A stretch of 64,000 nt of DNA from assembly GCA_913061145.1 (NCBI GenBank), contig CAJXUQ010000013.1, positions 36,126-100,125 of the forward strand. Reading direction: 5' to 3'. How positions within the stretch are numbered: position 1 is the stretch's first letter; each line of letters begins with the position of its first letter. The position numbers and the translations under genes were made by a program. Under the pieces are notes generated by a model that saw only the letters and a program-made list of their open reading frames with translations, made no database searches and was not told where the DNA came from. This DNA comes from an uncultured Haliea sp. Its GTDB lineage: Bacteria > Pseudomonadota > Gammaproteobacteria > Pseudomonadales > Halieaceae. This document shows, piece by piece, positions 44,117 to 54,058 of this stretch.

Positions 44117-45018
44117 TGAGCAGACAACCCACATTGAAGCAGCTGCGCTACTTGTGTGCAGTCGCGGAATACGCCCATTTCGGCCATGCCGCCAAGGCCT
44201 GTCATGTCAGTCAGTCGACGCTGAGCGCCGGGATTCTTGAACTGGAGGATACGCTGGGCGTGTCGCTGGTGGAGCGCAACAACAGGCAGGTGTTACTGAC
44301 GACGCTGGGTGAAGACGTGGTGCGCCGCAGTCAGGATCTGCTGCGGGATGTCGAGGATCTTGTGACCTTGTGTGATGCGGCGGCGGAGCCCTTTTCCGGC
44401 AAGATGCGCCTGGGGGTTATCCCTACGGTGGCGCCGTTTATCCTGCCTCGCCTGCTGAACCGGTTACGCGAGCAGTACCCGAACTTTCAACTGTTCATCC
44501 GCGAGGATCTCAGTCAGCACCTGCTCACGGCGCTGCATCACGGCGAGCTTGATGTGCTGTTGCTGGCGTTGCCGTTTCCAGCAGAAGGGGTGGAAACCAT
44601 GACGTTGTTCAGCGATGAGTTTCTGCTGGCCAGCCCGCCCAGCCATGAACTGGCCAGTCAGCCTGTCGTGCGCACCGCGCAACTGAAGGGAGAGGGCCTG
44701 TTGCTGCTGGAAGATGGCCACTGCCTGCGCGAGCACGCGCTGGAGGCCTGTAAGTTGCGCGATTCCGACGTGTCTGTGCCGTACCAGGCCACCAGTCTCA
44801 ACACCATTGTGCAAATGGTCGCCAACGGTATCGGCATCACGCTGTTGCCGCGCATGGCGCTGGATGCGCACATCCTCTCGGGGACCAATGTATGCATCAG
44901 TGAATTCAGTGAGCGCAACGTTGCGCGCAGCATCGGCCTCATGTGGCGGCGCAAGACGCCGCGCCGAGCGGAATTCAGGTTGCTGGGAGATTTTGTGCAG
45001 AGTTGTCATGCTGTCTAG
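44116..45018 (+). CDS. oxyR: peroxide-sensing LysR-type regulator OxyR
   Basis: This 300-residue LysR regulator has an N-terminal helix-turn-helix (PTLKQLRYLCAVAEYAHFGHAAKACHVSQSTLSAGI in two parts). The effector domain carries LLLLEDGHCLREHALEAC, with Cys203 and Cys212 at the spacing of Escherichia coli Cys199/Cys208, the redox switch pair. TSLNTIVQMVANGIGITLLPRMA is also OxyR-like. It activates peroxide-defence genes when oxidised; the divergent rubrerythrin is the likely local target. The ATG at 44116 follows TTGAGG. Confidence 0.94.
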   Translation: MSRQPTLKQLRYLCAVAEYAHFGHAAKACHVSQSTLSAGILELEDTLGVSLVERNNRQVLLTTLGEDVVRRSQDLLRDVEDLVTLCDAAAEPFSGKMRLGVIPTVAPFILPRLLNRLREQYPNFQLFIREDLSQHLLTALHHGELDVLLLALPFPAEGVETMTLFSDEFLLASPPSHELASQPVVRTAQLKGEGLLLLEDGHCLREHALEACKLRDSDVSVPYQATSLNTIVQMVANGIGITLLPRMALDAHILSGTNVCISEFSERNVARSIGLMWRRKTPRRAEFRLLGDFVQSCHAV

Positions 45019-45132
45019 CAGGTGGCCCGGACCCTGCAGGTGCCGGACCAGTCTCCGGGTACACGCCAAACCTGCGTGGCTTCCCCCGGTAGGTTGGAGG
45101 CAGCGCATCACACACCAGACCTGGAGGAGCGG

Positions 45133-47166
45133 ATGATTCCAGTGCAAAAAGACGTAAACCGGTTGCTCGTGTCATGTGCAATTGCCTGCCTGCCCGTCTA
45201 TGGCAATGTGTCTGCAGCTGCCGGTGTGGCTCTGCCACGAACCGAGGTCCGGGAACCTTGCCGGCATGTTGTGCCCGAGCGGCAGGCGCTGTTCGGCGAC
45301 CTGCATGTCCATACCAGCTACTCCTTCGATTCCTATCTGTCCAGCCAGCGCCGTGATCCCTGGGACGCCTACGGTTACGCCAAGGGTGAGCCGATCACGC
45401 TGCCAGATGCAAACGGCGAGCAGGCGATTGTTGCGCGTATTGGACGGCCGCTGGACTTTGCGGCCGTCACGGATCACGCCGAGTTCCTTGGGCAAATTGA
45501 TGTGTGCACCATGGACGCGACAAAACTCGGCTACTGGTGGCCGCATTGCGCGATGACCCGCGCGCAGGGGCTCTGGCCCCAATTGCTGGCCGCACACTGG
45601 TGGACCCGGCTTGGCGGGCAGTTGGACGTACCGCCGCAAAAGTCTTTTGCCTGCAAGCTGTCTGACTGCGACGCCGCAGAGCTCAATGCCTGGGGCAGTA
45701 TTCAGCAAGCCGCGGAGGAGCACTACGATCGCAGCGCGGAGTGTACTTTCACCACCTTCGTCGGCTACGAGTACACCGAGGCCTTTGACCAGAAGAACAT
45801 GCATCGCAACGTGATCTTTCGCAATGCACAGGTGCCCGAGCGGCCGGTCTCGGTCTACGACACCTATGAGAAGGGGTTTCCCGACCTTTGGCAGAAATTG
45901 CGCGAGCGCTGCATCAACGCGGGGACAGGCTGTGATGTGCTGTCCATCCCACACAATCCGAACCTCTCCGGCGGGTTGATGTTCCGGGATCCCCGCACGG
46001 CTCAGGAGTTGGAGGACAGGCTGTTTTTCGAGCCGGTTGTTGAGTTGATACAGCACAAGGGGGCGTCTGAATGTCGCTTTGACAGGCTCAGAGGGCTGGG
46101 TCTGGATACGGTGGATGAAGCCTGCGATTTCGAGCAGATTCCCGCGGACAACCTGAACATGATGGGCACAATTCAGGGCGAGGTCCTGACCGAACGGGCG
46201 CAGGAGGTGCCGCTGGAGCTGTTTGCGCCCCGTAATATGGTCCGCAATGCGTTAAAAGCCGGCCTGCAACTGGAGGATACCCTGGGGAGCAACCCGTTCA
46301 GGCTGGGCTTCATTGGCAGTACGGACACGCACAGTGCCGCGCCCGGTGGCGCGGAGGAGAACAACTACCCCGGTCACCTGGGGCGCCGGGACGCGGAGTA
46401 CGCCAATGTGCAGGACCACTTCTACTCCAACCCCGGTGGTCTGGCTGTGGTGTGGGCTGAGGAAAACTCCCGGGACAGTGTGTTCGAGGCGATACGGCGC
46501 AGGGAAACCTACGCTACCAGCGGGACGCGCCCGCTGGTGCGCTTCTTCGCCGGCACTTACCCGGCCGATATGTGCGAAGACCCGGACATGCTGCGCAACG
46601 CGTACGCGCAGGGAGTCCCCATGGGCGGCCATGTGCCGCCGACGGACGGGGGGCTGCGCTTTCTTGTCGTCGCCGGCAAGGACACCGGTACGGATCGTTA
46701 CCCTGGAACCGACCTGCAACGCGTGCAGGTGGTGAAGGGCTGGGTTGACCGCGATGGCGCGGCGCGCGAACGCGTGTTTGACATTGCCGGCAGTGCCGAC
46801 AACGGCGCCACGGTGGATCCACACAGCTGCGCGCCCATTGGCGAGGGTCTCAAACAGAGTTGTGTAGTATGGCAGGATCCGGGTTTCAACGCTGCGGAAG
46901 ACGCCTTCTACTATGTACGGGTGCTGGAAAACCCGACTTGCCGCTGGAGCACGCTACAGTGCCAGGCGGCGGGGGTGAACCCGTTGTCAACGGCTTGTGC
47001 GACACAGGCCGAGGCCGCTACAGCTCGGGCGCAGGCGCAGGGCGCCTCGGGTGATGTCTACGGTCGCTGTTGCCTTGCGGCAGCGGAGGAGCCGTTCTAT
47101 TCACCGGTTGTTCAGGAACGGGCCTGGTCCTCGCCGATCTGGGTGTCGGGGCGTTCCGGGCTCTAG
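45133..47166 (+). CDS. DUF3604 exported protein (PHP-like hydrolase fold)
   Basis: A 677-residue protein with a signal peptide (LLVSCAIACLPVYGNVSA). The metal-binding start of the domain is GDLHVHTSYSFDS (His58 and His60), with further conserved blocks AAVTDHAEFLG, SIPHNPNLSGG, FIGSTDTHSAAPGG and GGLAVVWAEENSR. The multiple His/Asp metal motifs recall PHP phosphoesterases. Substrate unknown; common in marine gammaproteobacteria. The ATG at 45133 has GGAGG 6-10 bases upstream. Its TAG stop shares the sequence CTAG (47163-47166) with the stop of the convergent dbpA gene. Confidence 0.9.
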   Translation: MIPVQKDVNRLLVSCAIACLPVYGNVSAAAGVALPRTEVREPCRHVVPERQALFGDLHVHTSYSFDSYLSSQRRDPWDAYGYAKGEPITLPDANGEQAIVARIGRPLDFAAVTDHAEFLGQIDVCTMDATKLGYWWPHCAMTRAQGLWPQLLAAHWWTRLGGQLDVPPQKSFACKLSDCDAAELNAWGSIQQAAEEHYDRSAECTFTTFVGYEYTEAFDQKNMHRNVIFRNAQVPERPVSVYDTYEKGFPDLWQKLRERCINAGTGCDVLSIPHNPNLSGGLMFRDPRTAQELEDRLFFEPVVELIQHKGASECRFDRLRGLGLDTVDEACDFEQIPADNLNMMGTIQGEVLTERAQEVPLELFAPRNMVRNALKAGLQLEDTLGSNPFRLGFIGSTDTHSAAPGGAEENNYPGHLGRRDAEYANVQDHFYSNPGGLAVVWAEENSRDSVFEAIRRRETYATSGTRPLVRFFAGTYPADMCEDPDMLRNAYAQGVPMGGHVPPTDGGLRFLVVAGKDTGTDRYPGTDLQRVQVVKGWVDRDGAARERVFDIAGSADNGATVDPHSCAPIGEGLKQSCVVWQDPGFNAAEDAFYYVRVLENPTCRWSTLQCQAAGVNPLSTACATQAEAATARAQAQGASGDVYGRCCLAAAEEPFYSPVVQERAWSSPIWVSGRSGL

Positions 47167-48554
47167 GTCTGCCCGCGCAGGATGCGCGCACGGAAATTGC
47201 GGCCCTTCATCCGGCCCTGCTGGAGGGTGTGCAGTGCGTCGCGAGCCAGGCCCCGGCGCACGGCTACAAACGCGCAGCGGTCCTGTACGGTGATCTTGCC
47301 GACGGCAGCACCCTCGATGCCGCCGTCGCCGGTGAGCGCGCCGAGAATGTCCCCGGGGCGCAGTTTCTGTTTTTTGCCGCCGTCGATCTGCAGCGTGACC
47401 ATCGGTGGCTTGTAGCCTGGTGTTTGCAGCAGCGTGGCCGGGGGCAGGGCTGAGGCTGTTATCCGGTCGTCGAGCAGGGTTTCGAGGCGCGCCAGCTTGT
47501 GCCGTTCCTGCTCGCTGAACAGGGTGCAGGCCAGTCCGCTGCCGCCTGCACGTCCGGTGCGGCCGATGCGATGGATGTACACATCGAGGTCCCGCGGAAT
47601 CTGAAAGTTGATCACGGCGTCCAGCGCGTCGATATCCAGGCCCCGTGCAGCGACATCGGTGGCGACCAGCACGGAGAGGCTCTTGTTGGCAAACTGGATC
47701 AGCGTATGCTCTCGCTCGCGCTGCTCCAGGTCGCCATGCAGGGCTGCGACACTGAAGCCTTCGCGTGCCAATGCGCTGGCGACCCGCGCACAGTCCTCCC
47801 GCGTATTGCAGAAAACCACGGCTGACTCGGGACGCTGCTCCAGCAGTAGCAGGCGCAGGGCGGTCATCCGTTCGGCATCGTCAGCGGGGTAGAACAGCTG
47901 GGTAATGGTATCGCTGTCGTGGGTGGCGGCCACCTGCACCTGTTGTGGTTCGCGCATGATGCGTTGAGCCATCGCCGCAATACCGGGTGGAAATGTGGCG
48001 CTGAACAGCAGGGTCTGCCGTTCTCCGGGCACGTGTTCCAGGATGGCGTCCAGCGCGGGTTGAAACCCCATATCGAGCATACGGTCGGCCTCGTCCAGCA
48101 CCAGAGTGCGGAGCTGGTCCAGCTTCAGCGTGCCTTTGCGCAGGTGTTCTTCGACGCGGCCCGGTGTGCCCACGATGACATGTGCGCCGTGTGCCAGTGA
48201 GCCGATCTGCGGGCCGATCGGCGTGCCGCCACACAGTGTCAGCACCTTGACGTTGTCGATGGCGCGCGCGAGCCGGCGCAGCTCCCCGGCTACCTGGTCT
48301 GCCAATTCCCGGGTCGGGCAAAGCACCAGCGCCTGCACCGCGAAGTGCTTTTCGGCCAGCGACTGCAGCACGCCAAGGCCAAAGGCGGCGGTTTTTCCCG
48401 ACCCCGTCTTGCCCTGGCCGATGACGTCGCGCCCCGCCAGTATGGGCGGCAGGCTGCCTGCCTGGATGGGCGTCATCGACAGGTAATTCAGTGAGGCCAG
48501 ATTGTCTAGCAGGGCCGGGCGCAAAGCCAGCGATGCAAAGGATTCAGTGGTCAA
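47163..48554 (-). CDS. dbpA: ATP-dependent RNA helicase DbpA
   Basis: The 463-residue DEAD-box helicase has motif Q (FASLALRPALLDNLASLNYLSMTPIQ), motif I GQGKTGSGKTAAF, motif II VLDEADRMLDMGF, SAT and HRIGRTGRAGGSG. The C-terminal RNA-binding domain (MVTLQIDGGKKQKLRPGDILGALTGDGGIEGAAVGKITVQDRCAFVAV in pieces) is the DbpA domain that targets the enzyme to 23S rRNA hairpin 92 in 50S assembly. Length and layout match Escherichia coli DbpA. Confidence 0.95.
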   Translation of the reverse strand: MTTESFASLALRPALLDNLASLNYLSMTPIQAGSLPPILAGRDVIGQGKTGSGKTAAFGLGVLQSLAEKHFAVQALVLCPTRELADQVAGELRRLARAIDNVKVLTLCGGTPIGPQIGSLAHGAHVIVGTPGRVEEHLRKGTLKLDQLRTLVLDEADRMLDMGFQPALDAILEHVPGERQTLLFSATFPPGIAAMAQRIMREPQQVQVAATHDSDTITQLFYPADDAERMTALRLLLLEQRPESAVVFCNTREDCARVASALAREGFSVAALHGDLEQREREHTLIQFANKSLSVLVATDVAARGLDIDALDAVINFQIPRDLDVYIHRIGRTGRAGGSGLACTLFSEQERHKLARLETLLDDRITASALPPATLLQTPGYKPPMVTLQIDGGKKQKLRPGDILGALTGDGGIEGAAVGKITVQDRCAFVAVRRGLARDALHTLQQGRMKGRNFRARILRGQT

Positions 48555-48602
48555 GGTGTGTCCTTCTGGGGCGTCTGGCGCCGTCTGTTGCAGCGTGCGG
48601 GG

Positions 48603-50738
48603 CTAGCGCTGACGCTTGCGTGCTGGGTTGCGGGGCAGCCCATTGTGCTGGGTGGCGAATGTCCGTGTGCCGGCCGGTACTTTGGCGTGGCGCTTGGCAG
48701 GTTGCCGCGGTGGAACCAGGTGAAGCTTGCCGTTGCCGATCAGGTCAGCGCGTCCCATTTTTTTCAGTGCCGTGCGCAGTTCCGGCCAGTTTTCCGGGTC
48801 GTGGTAGCGCAGGAATGCCTTGTGCAGGCGCCGCTGCGACAGCTTGCGCACGGTGGGCATAGTGTCGCTGTGGCGGGTGACGCGCTTCAGCGGGTTCTTG
48901 CCGCTGTGGTACATGGCTGTGGCCGTGGCCATGGGCGACGGATAGAAGGTTTGTACCTGGTCGGCGCGAAACTTGTTGCGTTTCAGCCACAGTGCCAGGT
49001 TCATCATGTCCTCATCGCGGGTGCCGGGGTGCGCGGCGATGAAGTAGGGAATGAGGTACTGCTGCTTGCCGGCCTCCTTTGAGTACTTTTCAAACATGGC
49101 CTTGAACCGGTCGTAGGTGCCCATGCCGGGTTTCATCATTTTCGACAGGGGACCGTCTTCCGTGTGTTCGGGGGCGATTTTCAGATAGCCGCCTACATGG
49201 TGTTTCACCAGTTCCTCGACGTAGGCGGGTGTTTCCACGGCCAGGTCGTAGCGCAATCCCGATGCAATCAGCACTTTTTTCACACCACTGACCGCGCGGG
49301 CCCGGCGGTAGAGGCTAATCAAAGGTGTCTGGTCGGTATTCAGGTTTTTGCAGATGCCCGGATATACGCAGCTCGGTTTGCGACATGCCGCCTCGATGGT
49401 CTTGCTTTTGCAGGCGACGCGCCACATGTTGGCGGTCGGGCCGCCGAGATCCGAGATCACTCCGGTGAAGGCCTTGGAGGTATCCCGGATACGCTCCACT
49501 TCGCGGATGATCGAGTCCTCCGAACGGTTCTGGATAATGCGCCCCTCGTGCTCGGTGATTGAGCAGAACGTACAGCCACCGAAGCAGCCGCGCATGATGT
49601 TGACCGAGTGACGAATCATCTCGTAGGCCGGAATGCGCGCGTCGCCGTAGCTGGAGTGGGGCAGGCGTGTGTAGGGCTGCTCGAACACCAGATCCAGTTC
49701 GTCGGTTTCCAGTGGAATGGGCGGAGGATTCAGCCATACATCCCGATCGCCGTGTGCCTGAACCAGTGGGCGCGCATTGTAGGGGTTGGTCTCCTTGTGC
49801 AGGATGCGCGAGGCGTGGGCATACAGGGCGGGGTCGTCGCGCACCTGCTCGTAGGCGGGCAGGCGGATCACGCTTGGCTGGTCGCTCTCGGGGCGGTCGA
49901 GGAGACGCACAACAGCCACCTCCTGGACAGCGCCGGCGGCGGCCTCGGAGGTTTCGGCACAGGCGGGGCTGCTGGTGTCAATGTAGGGATTTATCGGCGG
50001 GTCGACAGGGCCCACGACATCGATATGGGTAGAGTCTATGACGCGGTATTCCGCAGGTAGTCGCTTGCAGACGAAAGCCGTGCCGCGCACATCGCGGATC
50101 TGCTGCACCGGTTCGCCGGCGGCTATCCGGTGTGCCACATCGACCAGTGCCCGCTCGGCATTGCCGTAGAGCAGCAGGTCGGCCTGGGCGTCGAGCAGGA
50201 TGGAGCGGCGTACCTTGTCGCTCCAGTAGTCGTAGTGTGCGATGCGCCGCAGACTCGCTTCAATACTGCCGATGATCAGTGGCACATCCCTGTAGGCTTC
50301 CCGCACGCGCTGGCTGTAGACAATCACCGCTCTATCCGGGCGCTTGCCTCCCACATTGCCCGGCGTGTAGGCATCGTCATTGCGCCGCTTGCGATCCGCC
50401 GTGTAGCGGTTGATCATGGAGTCCATGTTGCCCGCGGAGACGCCGAAGAACAGATTGGGGCGTCCCAGTGCCTTGAACGCCTCGGCGCTGGTCCAGTCTG
50501 GCTGGGCGATGATGCCCACCCGGAACCCCTGGGCCTCCAGCGTGCGACCGACCACAGCCATGCCGAAGCTCGGGTGATCCACGTAGGCATCGCCAGTGAC
50601 GATAATGATGTCGCAGCTGTCCCAGCCCAGGGCATCCATCTCCGCGCGGGACATGGGCAGCTCCGGCGCAGGACCGAAACATTCCGCCCAGTACTTGCGG
50701 TAGGAAAACAGGTGCTTGACGTCAGGGATGTTCGACAT
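48603..50738 (-). CDS. YgiQ family radical SAM protein
   Basis: A 711-residue radical SAM enzyme. The UPF0313 N-terminal domain has [33 protein letters not shown] (in two parts), an [11 protein letters not shown] block and [15 protein letters not shown]. The radical SAM cluster motif is [18 protein letters not shown] near residue 375. The C-terminal region has a Lys/Arg/Pro-rich tail ([19 protein letters not shown]). The biochemical reaction of the family is unknown. The ATG at 50738 gives [17 protein letters not shown], the typical start. Confidence 0.93.
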   Translation of the reverse strand: MSNIPDVKHLFSYRKYWAECFGPAPELPMSRAEMDALGWDSCDIIIVTGDAYVDHPSFGMAVVGRTLEAQGFRVGIIAQPDWTSAEAFKALGRPNLFFGVSAGNMDSMINRYTADRKRRNDDAYTPGNVGGKRPDRAVIVYSQRVREAYRDVPLIIGSIEASLRRIAHYDYWSDKVRRSILLDAQADLLLYGNAERALVDVAHRIAAGEPVQQIRDVRGTAFVCKRLPAEYRVIDSTHIDVVGPVDPPINPYIDTSSPACAETSEAAAGAVQEVAVVRLLDRPESDQPSVIRLPAYEQVRDDPALYAHASRILHKETNPYNARPLVQAHGDRDVWLNPPPIPLETDELDLVFEQPYTRLPHSSYGDARIPAYEMIRHSVNIMRGCFGGCTFCSITEHEGRIIQNRSEDSIIREVERIRDTSKAFTGVISDLGGPTANMWRVACKSKTIEAACRKPSCVYPGICKNLNTDQTPLISLYRRARAVSGVKKVLIASGLRYDLAVETPAYVEELVKHHVGGYLKIAPEHTEDGPLSKMMKPGMGTYDRFKAMFEKYSKEAGKQQYLIPYFIAAHPGTRDEDMMNLALWLKRNKFRADQVQTFYPSPMATATAMYHSGKNPLKRVTRHSDTMPTVRKLSQRRLHKAFLRYHDPENWPELRTALKKMGRADLIGNGKLHLVPPRQPAKRHAKVPAGTRTFATQHNGLPRNPARKRQR

Positions 50739-50865
50739 GGGTGCGCGGTGGACATCGGTGGCAGGGTGAGTCCGCATTATACGTGATTGGGCCGGGTTCT
50801 GCCGCGCAGCGACGGCCGACCGGCGGTATTATTCCGCATCCCCGCCATGGCGCGGCCGTCTCTGG

Positions 50866-50871
50866 TAGAAT
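50866..50871 (+). promoter_or_regulatory. extended -10 upstream of the PqqD-like/GT-like gene
   Basis: TAGAAT preceded by TGG (50863-50865) is an extended -10 element, 34 bases before the ATG at 50906. No -35 match is seen, as expected for extended -10 promoters. Confidence 0.45.
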
Positions 50872-50905
50872 TTCGCGCGTGTTTTCCCAGCCAGATGTTG
50901 CCGCC

Positions 50906-52747
50906 ATGTCCAGTGATCTTGCCCCGTCGCTCGCCGCCAGCCACCAGCCCCTGGTGGCCTTCGCCAACTGCGAGCTTGTTCGCATGAGTGACACGGCGGT
51001 GCTGGTGATCAATCGCGACAACAATCGCCAGCAGATGATGGCGCCCCAGGTGGTGCAGGGGCTTACCGGCTGTACCACGTTCCGTACGATCACAGAACAT
51101 GCCACGCTGCTTGCCGCAAGCCGGCCCGAGCTGCAGGGGCGTCCCGAGCTGGCGGTGCAGGCACTGGAGGGGCTGCTGGCCAACGGCATGTTGTTGCGCG
51201 CCAGCGACGCGGCGGAGCGGCTTTCCGGCGACGCGGGTTCGGAGCCGGCAGCCACCCGTGTGTTCCTCATCACCTGTGATCGCCCTGCGGCCGTGGAGCG
51301 CCTGCTGGAGTCCCTGCTGCGCAACGGCAAGCTGACGCGGCACGAAGCGCTCTATCTTATTGACGATTCGCGCCAGGCAGAATCGCGGGCCGCCAATCGC
51401 GAGCTGGTGGCGGGCTTTAACACCCGCAGTCCCGTCGACATGCGTTACGTCGGCGAGGCCGCACAGCAGGTATTGCTTGAGGGGCTGATCGCCAGCACGC
51501 CCGGTGCCGAGGCAGGTCTGCGCTTTCTGCTCGACCCTGCCCAGTGGTCCGGCCAGAAAACCTACGGGCGTGCCCGCACGCTGAGCCTGCTGCTGTCGGT
51601 CGGTTACCGTGCCATCGTGATGGACGACGATGTGCTGTGTCAGGCGCTGCTGCCGCCCGTGAGCGAGCCGGGGCTTGCTATCGCCGGTTCGGCTTCGCGC
51701 CAGGCCGCTTTTTTCGCCGACCGCGATGAACTGATGCAGGCAGCAGTGCCAGCAGACTTCGACCCGCTGAGCGGTCACGCCAGCCTGCTGGGACGCACGG
51801 TCGGCGCCGTTGTTGCGGCGGTCAGTCCCGATGGGCTCTCTGAGCAGCAGCTCCACGGTGTGAATGCTTCCCTGGTCAGCGTACTGGAGGCGTCGGCGCC
51901 GATTCTGGTCACTCAGTCCGGTTCCTGGGGCGATCCGGGCACGTCCTCTGTGCACTGGGTATTGTCCCTGCAGGATGCTTCCCTGACGCGCCTCCTGGGC
52001 CAGGAGGCATCGCTGGTTGATATCATCGAGAACCGCTGCAACTGGTTGGGAAGCCCGCGACTGTCGCTGATCAAGATGGCCTCCATGTCCCAGGTGACAG
52101 GGCTGGACAACAGTGCCTTGCTGCCGCCGTACTTTCCCGCGTTCCGGGGTGAGGATCGCCTGTTCGGTGCCATGGTCGAAGCCATTCATCCCCGCGCTAC
52201 GGCCCTGGAATACCCTTGGTGCGTGCCCCACCTGCCCGTCGAAGGGCGGCATTTCAGCATCCGCGAGCCCATCGCTGCTACTGGCGGCGTGTCCCTGTTC
52301 GCCCGTTATCTCACAGACCATATCGATTACAAGGATGCCTCGGGGCCGCTGCTGCGCCTGCGGCACGTCGCCGAAGATGCGCGGCGCCTGGCTGCGCGCT
52401 CGGATCATGACCTGCTGCTGGATTTTCGCACAGAGGTGGCCCGGGGCCACGCCAACCAGTTGGGCATGGTGATCGATCAGCGCCAGAAGGCTGCGAAAAT
52501 CGGCTCCGAAGCCTGGTTGGCCTACCTGCAGCGCGCGCTGGACGAAACCCAGGCGCTGATTGCGCAGCCGCAGTCGCCGGCCATGCTGCACGGTGTCCCC
52601 GAGGGCAGCCGTGAAGACCAGTTACTGGAGAAGTTTCGCCACTACGCCTGCGGCTTTGCGGATGCGCTGGACCACTGGGCTGCGGTACGGGAGGCCAGTG
52701 TCGGGGTCGCCGCCCGGCTGGATCAGGCTGGGGAGTTCATGGCCTGA
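50906..52747 (+). CDS. unrecognised protein: PqqD-like N-terminal domain plus glycosyltransferase (GT-A)-like domain
   Basis: I do not recognise this 613-residue protein. Residues 13-105 read like a PqqD-type domain: AFANCELVRMSDTAVLVINRDNNRQ, then MMAPQVVQGLTGC and a helix ending LEGLLANGMLL. From residue 118, RVFLITCDRPAAVERLLESLL and LYLIDDSR look like the start of a GT-A nucleotide-sugar fold. The acidic triplet Asp240-Asp242 (IVMDDDVLC) sits where a DxD metal motif would be. The C-terminal third is mostly helical with Arg/His-rich segments. No signal peptide or membrane helix. The neighbours (YgiQ, BioA) give no clue. Both domain readings are by pattern only and need structure prediction. 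Confidence 0.5.
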   Translation: MSSDLAPSLAASHQPLVAFANCELVRMSDTAVLVINRDNNRQQMMAPQVVQGLTGCTTFRTITEHATLLAASRPELQGRPELAVQALEGLLANGMLLRASDAAERLSGDAGSEPAATRVFLITCDRPAAVERLLESLLRNGKLTRHEALYLIDDSRQAESRAANRELVAGFNTRSPVDMRYVGEAAQQVLLEGLIASTPGAEAGLRFLLDPAQWSGQKTYGRARTLSLLLSVGYRAIVMDDDVLCQALLPPVSEPGLAIAGSASRQAAFFADRDELMQAAVPADFDPLSGHASLLGRTVGAVVAAVSPDGLSEQQLHGVNASLVSVLEASAPILVTQSGSWGDPGTSSVHWVLSLQDASLTRLLGQEASLVDIIENRCNWLGSPRLSLIKMASMSQVTGLDNSALLPPYFPAFRGEDRLFGAMVEAIHPRATALEYPWCVPHLPVEGRHFSIREPIAATGGVSLFARYLTDHIDYKDASGPLLRLRHVAEDARRLAARSDHDLLLDFRTEVARGHANQLGMVIDQRQKAAKIGSEAWLAYLQRALDETQALIAQPQSPAMLHGVPEGSREDQLLEKFRHYACGFADALDHWAAVREASVGVAARLDQAGEFMA

Positions 52748-52750
52748 GGG

Positions 52751-54058
52751 TCAGCTGGCCGCGCAGACTTCAGCGACGGTATCCACCATGGCTGTGGTGA
52801 GCGTGGCCAGGTCTGTCTCGTTCATGATGTACGGCGGCATGCAGTACACCAGACGACCGAAGGGGCGTACCCACACACCCCGCTGTACGAACAGCGGCTG
52901 TATCTGGCGCATATCCACCGGCTCGGCAAGCTCGATAACGCCGATCGCGCCGAGGGTACGCACATCGCTGACGCCGCGGATCTCCCGCGCCGGCGCCAGC
53001 CCTGCCTCGAGGCCGCTCTGTACACGCTGAACACAGCGCTGCCAGGGCTGTGAGAGCAGCAGCTCCACACTGGCTACCGCGGTCGCGCAGGCGAGTGGGT
53101 TGCCCATGAACGTTGGCCCGTGCATGAACGCACCGGCCTCGCCGTTGCTGATGCCATCGCTGATGCGCCGGGTGCAGAGGGTCGCCGCCAGCGTCATGTA
53201 ACCTCCGGTCAGGGCCTTGCCCAGGCATAGTATGTCGGGTTCGACGCCGGCGTGCTCCAGTGCAAACAGCTTGCCCGTGCGGCCAAATCCGGTGGCGATT
53301 TCGTCATATACCAGCAGCACGTCGAAGGCATCGCAGAGCGCGCGCAGTCGCACCAGATAGTCGGCCGAATAGAAACGCATGCCACCCGCGCCCTGGACAA
53401 TCGGCTCCACGATCACGGCGGCCAGTTCCCGGTGATGGCTGGCCAGCAGTTCTTCCATAGCCGCCATGGCACTGTCGTCGCAGGCCTCACCGAAAGGGGT
53501 TTCCGGGGCGGGCGCAAAATGGTGTTTCGGCAGTACGTCACCGAACAGGTGATGCATGCCGGTGACCGGGTCGCAGACCGACATCGCGCCGAAGGTGTCA
53601 CCGTGATAACCGTTGCGCAGGGCGAGGAATTTCTGCTTGCCGGGTTGGCCTACTGAGTACCAGTACTGAATGGCCATTTTCAGTGCGACTTCAACGGCCA
53701 CTGAGCCGGAATCGCTGAAAAAGACCCGCTCCAGTGCCGGCGGCGTGATGTCGGAAAGCAGCTGCGCAAGGCGCACTGCCGGTGCGTGTGTCAGGCCGCC
53801 GAACATCACGTGTGACATCGACTCCAGCTGTGCCTGCACAGCACGGTTGAGCACCGGGTGGTTGTAGCCGTGTATCGCGCACCACCAGGAGGCCATGCCG
53901 TCAATGAGTTCGCGACCGTCGCTCAACGTCAGCCGAACGCCGCGCGCACTGCGCACGGGATACACTTCCGGCGGGTTGGTGGCCGAGGCGTAAGGATGCC
54001 AGATATGCGCCGCGTCAGCGGTTTGCAGCTGAGTCCATTCGGGTGCGTTTGCTGTCAC
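52751..54058 (-). CDS. bioA: adenosylmethionine-8-amino-7-oxononanoate aminotransferase
   Basis: This 435-residue PLP enzyme uses S-adenosylmethionine as amino donor to make 7,8-diaminopelargonate in biotin synthesis. Family markers are [58 protein letters not shown]-type [28 protein letters not shown] and the PLP lysine in [17 protein letters not shown]. No other bio gene is in the window. Its start overlaps the stop of tesA (ATGA at 54055-54058), so it is coupled to tesA on the minus strand. Confidence 0.96.
   Translation of the reverse strand: MTANAPEWTQLQTADAAHIWHPYASATNPPEVYPVRSARGVRLTLSDGRELIDGMASWWCAIHGYNHPVLNRAVQAQLESMSHVMFGGLTHAPAVRLAQLLSDITPPALERVFFSDSGSVAVEVALKMAIQYWYSVGQPGKQKFLALRNGYHGDTFGAMSVCDPVTGMHHLFGDVLPKHHFAPAPETPFGEACDDSAMAAMEELLASHHRELAAVIVEPIVQGAGGMRFYSADYLVRLRALCDAFDVLLVYDEIATGFGRTGKLFALEHAGVEPDILCLGKALTGGYMTLAATLCTRRISDGISNGEAGAFMHGPTFMGNPLACATAVASVELLLSQPWQRCVQRVQSGLEAGLAPAREIRGVSDVRTLGAIGVIELAEPVDMRQIQPLFVQRGVWVRPFGRLVYCMPPYIMNETDLATLTTAMVDTVAEVCAAS

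Noticed and set aside
50777..52591. 604-codon minus-strand frame opposite the PqqD-like/GT-like gene
   Set aside because: Because the plus-strand gene is itself unrecognised I compared both; only the plus strand shows normal protein-like hydrophobic patterning, a promoter and a plausible domain order.
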